Origin: Treponema sp.
GTDB taxonomy: Bacteria; Spirochaetota; Spirochaetia; Treponematales; Treponemataceae
Length of the DNA stretch: 64,000 bases
Assembly (NCBI GenBank): GCA_016293915.1
Contig: JAEDCY010000002.1
Coordinates: forward strand, 1 to 64,000
Direction of reading: 5' to 3'
Position 1 is the stretch's first letter; the number at the start of each line of letters is the position of its first letter. Shown here piece after piece: positions 39,721 to 50,900 of this stretch. Below the pieces are notes generated by a model. It made no database searches and was not told where the DNA came from. It was given only the letters and a program-made list of their open reading frames with translations. Made by a program: the position numbers and the translations under genes.

Positions 39721-39789
39721 TCCTGTTGGGAATTATCTGCATAGTTTTATAACTGTGCAGATTGTTCCTGCAGGATTTATTTTTTTTTA
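39721..39789 (+). terminator. Hairpin and T-rich stretch after 38588 gene
   Basis: Nested arms TCCTG/CAGGA (39721-39725, 39770-39774) and ATCTGCA/TGCAGAT (39735-39741, 39756-39762) are followed by TTTATTTTTTTTT. It probably ends the preceding transcript; the next gene starts 17 bp later. Confidence 0.55.
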
Positions 39790-39805
39790 GTCAAAGGTAA
39801 AGAAA

Positions 39806-41809
39806 ATGGCAGATATAAAAGATTTAAATTCATATACATTTCCTAACGGACAAAAATTAATTGATTTGGAACGTGAAAAATTTGATTTATTTTTCACTAA
39901 AGGACATTCTTCAATCAGTATTGTAAAAGATTATTCAACTAAAGAAGAAGCAAGAATGCTTGAAGATTCTTTTAAAAAAGTTGAACAGAACTATGAAAAC
40001 TACAAAAAGAATTCATCACAAGAAAATAAAGAACAACTTTTTAAGAGCTATATAGATTATGATGTTTATACACGTTTCATTGTTGCAAATCATACGAAGC
40101 CTAATTTTGTAGAAATTATTAAAAATCAGACTGGTGAATATATATATGATAAAAATGTTGTTAATTATCCTGAGGGATATGATGATTGGCTTAAAAAGAA
40201 AAATCAGAAATTAGAAAAGCAAATTCAACAGCAAGTCTTGCAAGAGCAGGAAAGAGAAGAAATCATAACAGTACAGGCGGCAGTTGCATCTGGACTTTCT
40301 TATGAAGAATGGGAAGAAATGCTTGATGATAATCAGAAAGCAGATGAAATAATTGAAAAGATTCAGGTTAATGGTGGATTGAGTGAAGCCGCAATAGAAG
40401 CTGAAATGAAAGCACAAGAAAAACAAAGAGCTGATTATTTAGATTCGGATGGAAATCCTCACTGGAATAATGAAGAAGAAATTGACGAGCCTTTTGATAT
40501 GGCAGGTTATGAATATGATGAATATATCCATTCTGATGAGTTTATTGAAAAGTTTGGAGATTGGGAAAAGATAAATAGGCTTGAAAAACTTGAAAATCAA
40601 CAGATTATACAAGTAGATTCGACTATTATTGATAATGGTAAAGATATTACAAAAGAAATAAGAAATCTTCGTAATAATCCGACTAAAGAAAATGTAAAAA
40701 AATTACGTGATATAGGTCAATCAATCGGGGCTAAGTTCTTGAATACTCCTTTTGAAAATTTAGATACAAATGAATCAATGATTTTTGTTAATAATACAAA
40801 AATACAGGAAACTACTTCACATCATATAAAGGATGCTGGCGTTATTGAATCAATATATCATCTACCAGAACTGATAAAAAATGGAATTCTTATACAAGAA
40901 ACTCTTAATGAAGATAAGGAAAAACATCCAGAAATTGAAAAGTATCAATATTTAATAAATGGTTTTAAAGTAGAAGATGAAGAATATACTGCAAAAACTG
41001 TAATTTCAATTGATAAACAAGGGCGAAAGTTTTATGACCAGAGATTATCGTCAATTGAAAAAGGTAACCTTATAGATTTGTTAAAAAGAGAAAGCGATTC
41101 CAAAAACTTTTCCCGACTGACAAAATCGGGGGAATTTGAAACCGCTCTATATAATTATGATACAAGGCTATTTCGAGTTTGTCAAATCCCTCAATTTAAT
41201 TTTTTGGAACGTAATGAGATAACAGGAAAATGGCAGCCTACAATGGAAGCTGTAAATAAAATTAAAACAGACACATTAGTTCTAACAAAAGATTCTGAAG
41301 GAATTGAATTATTAACAGATACAGAAACAAATATTACCTATGGAACTAATTTAAGCGGTTTTATAAAAGCAATAAAAGAATCAAAAGAAAAGTCAAAAAA
41401 TATTGCTTATAAAAATTCAAATAAATCTCTTGAAGATGAATTAGATAACTTAAAACAAACACTCCAAGAAAAAGATAAAGAACTCGATATTTGGACAGCT
41501 AAAGCTGAAGCTGATAATAAAACAATACAAAATCTAAATAAACAGCTTGAACAGGAAAAAGCCTATCATACTTCCAGTTGCGTTATAACAGTTCCACAGC
41601 GTGATTCAAAAGGTAATATCAAAAAAGACAGTCATGGAAATCCTCTAACAATAACACTTAACTGTTCTGAAGGAACATATGGAGCATTATCAAAGCTGTC
41701 TAGTAAAGTTGTCGATTTGACATTTGAAAACAATAAGCTTCGTGAACAACTGAATCATCAAAATAATATTTCACAAAAATCTCCTTCAGATGATGAATGG
41801 GGAAGATAA
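39806..41809 (+). CDS. Polyvalent-type protein with MuF/barnase-like domain
   Basis: A 667-residue protein. YIHSDEFIEKFGDWEKINRLE (about 232-252) matches the FKxWFGDW motif seen at 20873. Later, SIYHLPELIKNGILIQETL...YQYLINGFKVEDEEYTAKTVISIDKQGRKFYD (about 349-413) follows the Barnase-EndoU-ColicinE5/D-RelE-like nuclease pattern. A long coiled coil and a C-terminal tail (ITLNCSEGTYGALSKL...LREQL...SPSDDEWGR) are shared with 20873. The two proteins are probably paralogues that diverged at their N-termini. Confidence 0.6.
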   Translation: MADIKDLNSYTFPNGQKLIDLEREKFDLFFTKGHSSISIVKDYSTKEEARMLEDSFKKVEQNYENYKKNSSQENKEQLFKSYIDYDVYTRFIVANHTKPNFVEIIKNQTGEYIYDKNVVNYPEGYDDWLKKKNQKLEKQIQQQVLQEQEREEIITVQAAVASGLSYEEWEEMLDDNQKADEIIEKIQVNGGLSEAAIEAEMKAQEKQRADYLDSDGNPHWNNEEEIDEPFDMAGYEYDEYIHSDEFIEKFGDWEKINRLEKLENQQIIQVDSTIIDNGKDITKEIRNLRNNPTKENVKKLRDIGQSIGAKFLNTPFENLDTNESMIFVNNTKIQETTSHHIKDAGVIESIYHLPELIKNGILIQETLNEDKEKHPEIEKYQYLINGFKVEDEEYTAKTVISIDKQGRKFYDQRLSSIEKGNLIDLLKRESDSKNFSRLTKSGEFETALYNYDTRLFRVCQIPQFNFLERNEITGKWQPTMEAVNKIKTDTLVLTKDSEGIELLTDTETNITYGTNLSGFIKAIKESKEKSKNIAYKNSNKSLEDELDNLKQTLQEKDKELDIWTAKAEADNKTIQNLNKQLEQEKAYHTSSCVITVPQRDSKGNIKKDSHGNPLTITLNCSEGTYGALSKLSSKVVDLTFENNKLREQLNHQNNISQKSPSDDEWGR

Positions 41810-41827
41810 AAGCGCAGACCTGCGCTC
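41810..41827. repeat. Palindrome copy 18
   Basis: AAGCGCAG-AC-CTGCGCTC, one uncompensated outer mismatch; 1 bp before the AAAGGAG of the tiny ORF at 41841. Confidence 0.85.
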
Positions 41828-41840
41828 AAAGGAGTTATTT

Positions 41841-41966
41841 ATGAAACCAACATTTGAACAGTTAAAGAAATTTATCGAAAAGATTCTTCCAGAAGGAAAG
41901 AAGCTTTCAGACAAAAAGATAAAAGAGATTGCAAAAATATATTCAACTGCAACAAAAGCAAAATAA
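41841..41966 (+). CDS. Small basic protein, 41 residues
   Basis: ATG at 41841, TAA at 41964, with AAAGGAG ahead. The product (MKPTFEQLKKFIEKILPEGKK...) is helical and Lys-rich, ending AKAK. It precedes the methylase-helicase by 14 bp and could be its leader-operon partner. Unknown function. Confidence 0.5.
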   Translation: MKPTFEQLKKFIEKILPEGKKLSDKKIKEIAKIYSTATKAK

Positions 41967-41980
41967 CCAGGAGTAAACTT

Positions 41981-44900
41981 ATGAAAATTGAACTTATCAA
42001 AAATACAGAATTCGGCTTTTATAATATTAAATTTGGCTCTAGACCTGATTATGAACATAATGCTGATATGCTCAATGAGCTTAAAGCAAATGGCTGGGCA
42101 TGGAGCAGACACAACGGTGTTTGGTATCCTCGTACAACAGATGCTAAGGCAAAGGCGAATACTTTTGCGGCCGAGTTCGCAAAGAAATATAACGAGCCTG
42201 AGAAATCATTCGGACAGGAACTTTTTGAACGTACTCAGCGCATTGACCAGTGGAAGAAAGAACATCTTCCGCAGGAACAGAACACCGAGCCTGTAAAGGA
42301 AGAATCTAAGCCTGTTGAACTCAATGACAATCAGAAGAAAGTTTACGAGCTTTTGAAAGCTACGAACAATTTTTCTGAAAATCAGATTTTAGAAATGGTG
42401 TCTAAAATAGATACTGCATATCAAACGGAGAACTTTAATATTCCTGAATTGTCCTGGGAAGAAATTAAAAGCTTTATTCACGCTGATGATTCATTTGATT
42501 TAGCAAAAGACCTGCGTGATTTATACAATCCAAATATTTCAGATACCTATAACAAAATAAATATTGTTTACAACTATCTTCACGATTACGTGGATTTTGA
42601 TGTTCTTGGGGAAAATCAATATGAGAGTAGCGCAGACGCAGAATATCATACAATGCGTGAATCTTTACGACACGATATTTTATATCCAGTTTGTGAAAAT
42701 ATTGTAATGGGTAGATATAAAAAAATCGAAGATTTTCAGAATGATTTTATTTCCAGACGAGAAGAAAAGATAGCTGATATTTCAAAATCATATATGGAAA
42801 ATCCAGCTATCAAAGAGCAGTATATCGGAATGAAGCGAGCAGAGCTTATTGAAAAAGCTCCGGAAATGCTCAAAGGTCGTGAGTTTAATTCCTGGATTTT
42901 CAATATTGATAATGACGGACATTTCCTTTTCTACGAAAGCAATGGTTATCTTAAATCAGAATATCTTAATGATGATAAATACAATTCAGTAAAAGATTTT
43001 CTTTCTCAAGTAGAAGAACTTGATTTGCTTGAAGAAAGTTTTAAGCAGTTGAAAGAAGAATACACAAAAATGCACAGTCTTTTGGAAAAGCAGCCAGTAC
43101 AGATACAGGATGAACTTATTGCAAAAGAAGTTGAAGAAGAACTTGCAAATGCAGATGAAAGAATTGATACATCAGTTTCTGAGTATAATGACCTTGGAAT
43201 TGATACACGTACAGGCGAGCCTTGGAACGGAGAAGAAAGTGAAGATGTTTTTGAACCTGAAATACAGGAAGAAGGATCTACTGAACTCACACAGGCAGAC
43301 CTGGATAACGCAACAAAAGTTATTCCTGAGGAACAGTATCAGTTTATGCTCGAAAATGCTGCAGGTGAAGAAGCAGAATACTTCAAGAAAAAGCTCAAAA
43401 ATATGGCAACAATCTGCACAGATTTGCAGAAACATTCAAATAAAGAAAATGTAAACAAAGATGGTTCACATCCTTGTAAACTTCATTATTTCCTTGGTAA
43501 CTGCGACTGGTATATTTCCGAGCTTGATAATGACGGAATCGGCTTTGGCTACTGTATTCTCAATGGCGACCTTTACAATTCAGAGTGGGGCAGTGTAAAT
43601 GTTTGCGGTGATTCTACTTATGAACAGCCGCTTACAAAAATGTCTATCAATGTTCCAATCCGTATAAACGGTTCAGAGTTCCACCGTTCAGTATCACCTG
43701 AGCTTGATCTTCATCTTGATGAAGATACAACAATCGAAAGAGAGCTTTATAAACTCGATAATGAATACTTTGCTGATTACAAAAAATATGCAGAAAAAAA
43801 TGAAAAAATACTTGCAAAATCATCAGAAGTAAGCATTAATATTATAGAAGAAACTAATCAGGAATTGGAGGTTGAAAATGGCAGTAAAACAGATATTGGA
43901 TATGAACGACGAACTGGTATTTCCAGTGGAAGCAATCCTAATCAAGGACTGGAAGAACGAGGAACGAACTCAGATAGGGGAAGTGATACCGGAAGAGGAC
44001 AACGTGTACTACATAGCGAGAGAGAAGAAAATGGTAGCCTGGAAAACTCCGAAGGAATTTCTGAACTGCACACTGTCGGACGGGAATCTGAAATCAGTGA
44101 TTTACATATCGAAGAAATCCAATCCGGCAATAATGAAATCTTACACAGCGAGAGGAGCCTTGAAACAGGCAATTCAGATTTGCAACAAACAGGGATGGAA
44201 AACGGACAGATTCCACATCGAGTGCGCACTGTCGAACCTGAACATGGAACTGGAGTAAATCCAAACGAAAATACTTCCTCAGAGCCATTACATGGTAATG
44301 AGGAAGTTATTGAAAAAGAAGCTGATGAACTATTTAAAAAAATAACAGAACAGTATGATACTCAGTATAAGGATTTCTACGATACTTATAACAAAATGAA
44401 GGAATCTTATACTGAAAACGAAAGCCGTTATGTCAGCGATGCTAGAATCGGTGATATGTTTAGGCAGGTACATAGAGAGCTTGTAAGCCTTCAGATGAAT
44501 GAGCTTACAGACCTTATTAAACAAGCTCCAAATGCTGATATTGCAAGAATCAACGCTACACGCTATTTCAATTTCTGCGGACAGGACGAATTCAATTATC
44601 TTCATGATAATCTTTATTTACGTTGTAATTTAGGAGATTATACAAAAGATAACGGCCGCCGCTTTGTTGCTCCAACAGGCGAAGAACTTCAGAACTTTAT
44701 CGAAGAAACTTATAACAGTTTACACGGCATTGTCGCTGAAAAAGAAACTCCTGTTTACAATATCAATGGTACAGAGTATACAAAGGAAACAATCGAAACT
44801 TTAATCACAGAAGATATACAGAACGTATTGACCACACTTTCTCATGTTCCAGTAATAGAAGGTGTTCGACTTTATCAGAATCCAGAGCAGACTGGAGCAA

Positions 44901-47900
44901 TAAATATTCTTTTACAATATAGTTCAAAAGATAATGATGTAAAATGGTCGGAAGATTCTTTATTCAATGTTCTTGCACAGGAAGAACTTACCTTCAACGG
45001 AATGCCAGTTGATGTAAATCCAATCACACCTGAGAAATCAGGAACTATTGAGCAGTATCTTGAGCGATTTGAAAGAGGAATTTCTGTTTCTGAAAATATT
45101 GCCCAGGAAGGAAGACCTGTCGAGCAGCTTACTTCAAAAAAAGACATTAAGGCTATCCGTGAACAGTGCAGAGAAATCTTACAGAAGTCTGATTCAGAAA
45201 TCACAGAAGCAGATAAAGCTATCCTGGCACAGTATGAGGGTGCTGGCGGAATCAAAGAAGATAACCGTACTGTTTCCGGTATTTTGAACGAGTTCTATAC
45301 GCCAAATAACCTTGTTGAAAAAGTATGGCAGATTGTAGATGCATACGCTCCTGGTGCAAAAACTGTTCTTGAGCCTTCTGCAGGTGTGGGCAAGTTTGCA
45401 AACAACAGACCTAACAACGAGTTTACAATGCACGAACTTGATGAAACTTCCGCTAGAATCAATAAGATTCTTCACCCTGACGCAAATGTAATTCAAGGCG
45501 CATATCAGAAGCAATTCTTCGATGCAGGCGAACGTATTCATACACCTGGACAGAAAGTAAAGTATGATGTAGTTATCGGAAATCCGCCTTATGGTACATA
45601 TAATGATAAATACAAAGGACTAGGTGAAGGTAAAGAGTTTGACCGCTACGAGGAATATTTTATCTCAAAAGGCCTAGACGCTCTTAAAGATGAAAACTCT
45701 GTAATGGTTTTTGTCGTACCATCAGGATTCTTGAACACAGCAAGTGACAAACAGAAAGAAATTATTGCTGCAAAAGGCAGACTGATTGATGCCTACCGAT
45801 TGCCAGTAGGAACATTCCCGACAACTGAAGTTGGTACTGATATTATCATCATGCGTACTTGGGAAAAAGACCGTAAAATAATTATGGAGAATGGGAAAGG
45901 AAATGCTGCCTATAAACAAGCTTCACTTGATGAAGCAATCGAACTCATCTCGGATAATATTTCCAACGGTGAATGGTTTAAGCAACACCCTGAAAAGATA
46001 CTTGGTGAAGTAAAACAAAAGACAAACCGTTTCGGAAAATTGGAAGATGTTGTAGTAGTTCATGAAGGTCTTACAGTCCAGGACGAATTGAATAAAATTG
46101 ATAACTTTGTTGAGGGTATAAACAATTCTCGCAAACTCAGAACCTATTCTGTTTTGAATAAAGACAAAATAAATGAGCTTACAGAAGTTACTCAGGAAGA
46201 GTTTAATTCAATTATTGATGCACTTTATAATCAGCCAAGTCCAGATTATAAGTCAATTCCGTCAATAATTAAACTACCACAAATAAATCAAACACTTGCA
46301 CAAAAACTTGGTGTTGAAAATGCTAATTTCTTCATGCGTTCAGAAATTGCCCATGTAAGACCTCAACGAAAAGGTAATTATGACCAGGCACTTCGTATAG
46401 ATGAAATGAAAGGTATGCTTAATTTCCTAAAGTCATGTCAGACTGCTTATATTGATAATGATGAACGTCATCAGAATTTTATACTTGCCGGATTGGATTC
46501 ACAAAATAGTAATAAAACAAACAAAATTGTATTTAATAAAGACGAGAATGGAAATTATATTGTAACTATTGGAAAAGTTGATTCAGTAGAATTTAATGGT
46601 GGAAAATATAGTAGAGTGGCGGTAGGATTCGAACCTACAATATTGCGCTCCAAACTAGAAGTTTGGAGTCCAATCGCTACCATGTTGCGATCATCAACCA
46701 CTCCACTTGATTCAACTATACCACAACAAACAGAAAAGTCAAGTCAAATAATTGCCCCTGCACCAGTTCAGCCTGAACAGACGCAGAGCGTTTCTGATCA
46801 GTCTGAAACAGTTGCAGAAGAACTTGACGACCCTACAAAACGTCTGTATGAAGATCCAGACGGTGTTTTCAAAACAAAACATCAGCTTACAAGAGAAGAA
46901 TTTGCAAAGTTCTATACTGGTGCAAACTTTACTCAGGAAGATTACAATATTTGGGGAGTTACAGACTGGAAAGGAAATGTTGATACATCAAAGCTTACAG
47001 AATCAGAACTTTCTTATCTCAAAACAAGCGATAATTATGTAGAAACAAACGAAGGTGTTTATACAAATGCTATGCTTTATGCAACTGGTAATATCTATCA
47101 GAAGCTTGATGAACTGGAAGAAAATAAAGAAAACTTATCTTCTGAAAGCTACGAAAAAGCAAAAGCAATTCTCACAAATGCAATTCCAAAAGTTGTACCT
47201 ATCGAAAATATCAAGATAGACGCACTTTCTCCGCTTGCTCAGGAATTCAAAGTTCATCGTGAAGTTACCTCATCACGCTGGTATATGGGCAGAACAGAAT
47301 TACAGACTGTTGAGCTTGATATAGACCTTCGTGAAGATTTTATAAATTGGGCAACCAATTGTAGTTCACTTGATAACTTTGATGAAAATAATCAGAGCAT
47401 AAATTCAAGACGTTCTATTTACAATTATTCTTCAGCTAAGATTTCACGAGAGGATATTCCTGAAGATATTTCCTGGACTGATATTGTAAATTACATCGAC
47501 CGTGTTCCAGTTCCTACTCATATTGACGAGAAGAACGATACAAAAGAAGTAAAGAACAAGAAGAATCTTATTGCAGGAAATATCAAAGACGCTCGAAAAA
47601 ATACCTGTTACGAGCTTTTCAATCGTTATATTCAGGAAGGACTTCCGCAGGAAGATAAAGAACATTTACAAAGTACCTGGAATAAAATCTACAATGCTAC
47701 TGTACATGCAGACTATAAGAAACTACCGCTTTTTATAGACGGTATGTCTACATTCAAAAACAATCAACCGTTTATGCTTTATAAACAGCAGGTAGAAGGT
47801 GTATCACGTTTGCTTTCAAAAGGAAACGGTTTGCTTGCTTATGAAGTCGGAGTAGGTAAAACTGCTGCAGGTATTGTAACTACTATGGGACAGTTACAGA

Positions 47901-50900
47901 CTGGAAGATGTAAGCGACCATTAATTATTGTTCCAAATCAGGTTTACAAGAAGTGGGTTAATGATTTTAGAGAATTGTTTCCGGATGTAAAAATCAATGA
48001 GCTTTATAATCTTTCTGAAAAATACATCGACAAACATTTTGATGAAAGAACTCATTCGCTTTTAATTGAGCCTGGTTCTGTAACTGTAATTACAGATTCA
48101 GCTTTGCAAAAAATTACATTCAGCGATGCAGTTTGTTCTAAAGAACTTGCAGAAGATTTCAGTTATCTACTTGGTGTAAGCGATGCTTTACATAGTGGTG
48201 ATGATAAAGAAAAAGCTAAAGCTTATCAGAAAATTCAGAATGAAATCGGTAAAGCTTCACGTGTACAGGTAAAGAAACTTCCTGAAGGCAGAGAACAGAG
48301 AATTCAGCAGTCTTATATTTTCTTTGATGAATGTGGATTTGATAACGTTGTAATTGATGAAGCACACAGATATAAGAATCTGTTTACAATTCCTCGCCCT
48401 AAACGTGGTGATAAAGGTGCTCGTGAATTTGAAGGACTTGGAACTGGAAAACCTTCTATCAGAGCTGAAAAGGTATTTGGAATTACAACACTCATTCAGC
48501 GCAGAAATGAAGATAGAAACGTATTCCTTTTGACCGCAACACCATTTACAAACAATCCGCTTGAAGTATATTCAATGCTTTCTTACATGGGAAGAAAGGA
48601 GCTTATAAACCGTCACATTTACGATGTAAGAGATTTCTGTACAGAGTTTGCGCAGACTAAGTTTGAATATTCTGTAAAACCTACTGGTGATATTGAACCT
48701 AAGCAGGTAATGAAAAACTTCAGAGGACAGAAGAAGCTAAAAAATCTTGTATTTGAATACATAGATGCAGTAAGCGCAAAAGAAGCTGGTATTGAACGAC
48801 CGGAAGGCGAGCGACATCCAATCTATCTTGAACTAAGTCCTTTACAGCAAAGAATCATCAAACTAGAACAGGACGCTATTGCCGCTTCGGACGATCCTTC
48901 TGTAACTCTTAAAGCAATGACTACAATGCGTACCTGTACGCTTTCACCAGCTCTTTTAGAGCCTGATGATTTTGCCAGTGTAGAAGATATTGTAATTCCA
49001 TCAAAAAGTCAGATTGTCGAAAGTTCTCCAAAGCTTTCCTGGGTATGCAATACAGTTGCAGACCTTTACAAGCAGAAGCCTGAATGTGGACAGTTTATCT
49101 ATATGCCTCAGGGAAAAGACTGTTTTGATGAAGTAAAGAAATACCTTATTAAACAGGGAATCCCTGACGACGCTATTGATTATATTCATTCAACACACAA
49201 TGGCAGTGCAGAAGATAAGGATAAGATTTCAGCAAGATTCAACAACAAAGAAGATAAGCTTAAAATCCTTATTGGCACGGCCACAGTTGCGGAAGGTATA
49301 GACCTTAACGGTAATTCTATTGTTGAATACAATACAATGCTTGGTTGGAATCCTACGGAATCAATTCAGGTAGAAGGTCGTATATGGCGACAGGGGAATG
49401 AGCAGGGCAAAGTTCATATCATGTATCCTCTTATGGAAAACTCAATAGACGCTCTTATCTATCAGAAGCATGATGAAAAAGCGAGCCGTATTAATTCAGT
49501 TCTATCAAAAACTGATGATGGAAAAGACGCTATTGATACTGATGAAATAAATCCGGAAACTATTAAGTTCGAGCTTATTACAGACCCTACAAAGAAAGTT
49601 AAAATGATTATTGATGAAAAGACTGCCGAAAAGCGTAAGGAAATAAAAGTCATTGATAATCGTCTTGAAACTATCCAGGAGCTTGAAGAAGATAGACAGA
49701 ACAGTAAGACCTTGTACGATACTAACGTAGAAGAAAAAGAAAAATATAAATCTCTTTTGAAAACTGCACGTGAAGAATTAAAAGCTGATCCAAACAATTG
49801 GCAGAAAGAAGCAAGAGTTACAAGCAACGAGAGGGCAGTGGATACCTGCAATAAAGAAATTGCAAAGGCTAGAAACCGCTTGAATACTATCAGTTATAAC
49901 TTTAATAAGTTCGATATTCACGAGCCTGAGCGTGAAGTACCTATCAAGCTTCAGGAGCTTGTAACAAAGAAAGCAGAGCTTGAAGCTGATATTACTGATA
50001 TTGAAAACAGTAAAGATAGGCTTATTGCAGAAGAACAGAAAAAGCTTCTTGAAAAGAAGATTCTTTCAAAGCCTGTAGAAGAACTTCGCAAGGAATGGGT
50101 AGAGTATGTAAATAAAAATACCTGGTACAAGAAACATAATGATAAATCAAAAGATAGAAAAGAAACTGTTCAAGTGCCGCTCGAAGCTGTAAAAGATTTC
50201 AAAGTTCCTGATGAAATGATTAAGAAATTTGATAAGGCTATGGCTGAAATGGATTTCAAAGTTTTACATAATTATCTCAATTGGGGAGATAGAGATATTA
50301 TTAATGACTGTCACGAAAATGACAAGGCAATTGTAATTCTTCGTGAACGTTATGAAAAAACTAAGGGTGTAAAACTTCCTGAACAGTTTAGAAAAACAAC
50401 CGAATATCTTGTTTCAGTATGTGATGAAAAAACACTTCCCGAAGTATGTAAATTCAAATCAATGGAAGAAGCTGTTGCTTGTGCTTGCAGTAGTTGGCAT
50501 GGTGAAGCATATCAGCGTGATGGCTATGTTGAATATGTAACTCTTGATAACTTTAAGAGAAACAGAGATGTTTCTGCATTGGCAAAAGATTTTCAAAAAC
50601 GAGAAGGACAAAGCTATCATGGTCATGGTTCTCCGAATGGTTTTGGATATGATTGTAGTCCTAAGGGTGTAAAAATTGAAGCTTTTATAAATAAAAAACG
50701 AGAAGAATTCTTTGTAAACTGGAATCAGGTTGCAAAAATCAAAGCAAAGCAGTGGAATAGAGAATATCCTGCAGAGTTTACAATCAAAGATGAACCAAAG
50801 AGAGAAGGGGAGGAAAAACTCAAAAACATTCAAATGGTTCAGCAAGATTTGTTTGATTTTGATGAAGTCAAAGTACAAACAAAAACACTTGATATTCGTA

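Noticed and set aside
46612..46704. tRNA-Sec
   Set aside because: The loop triplet is UCU, not UCA, and there is no long variable arm; the 6-bp D stem alone is not enough.
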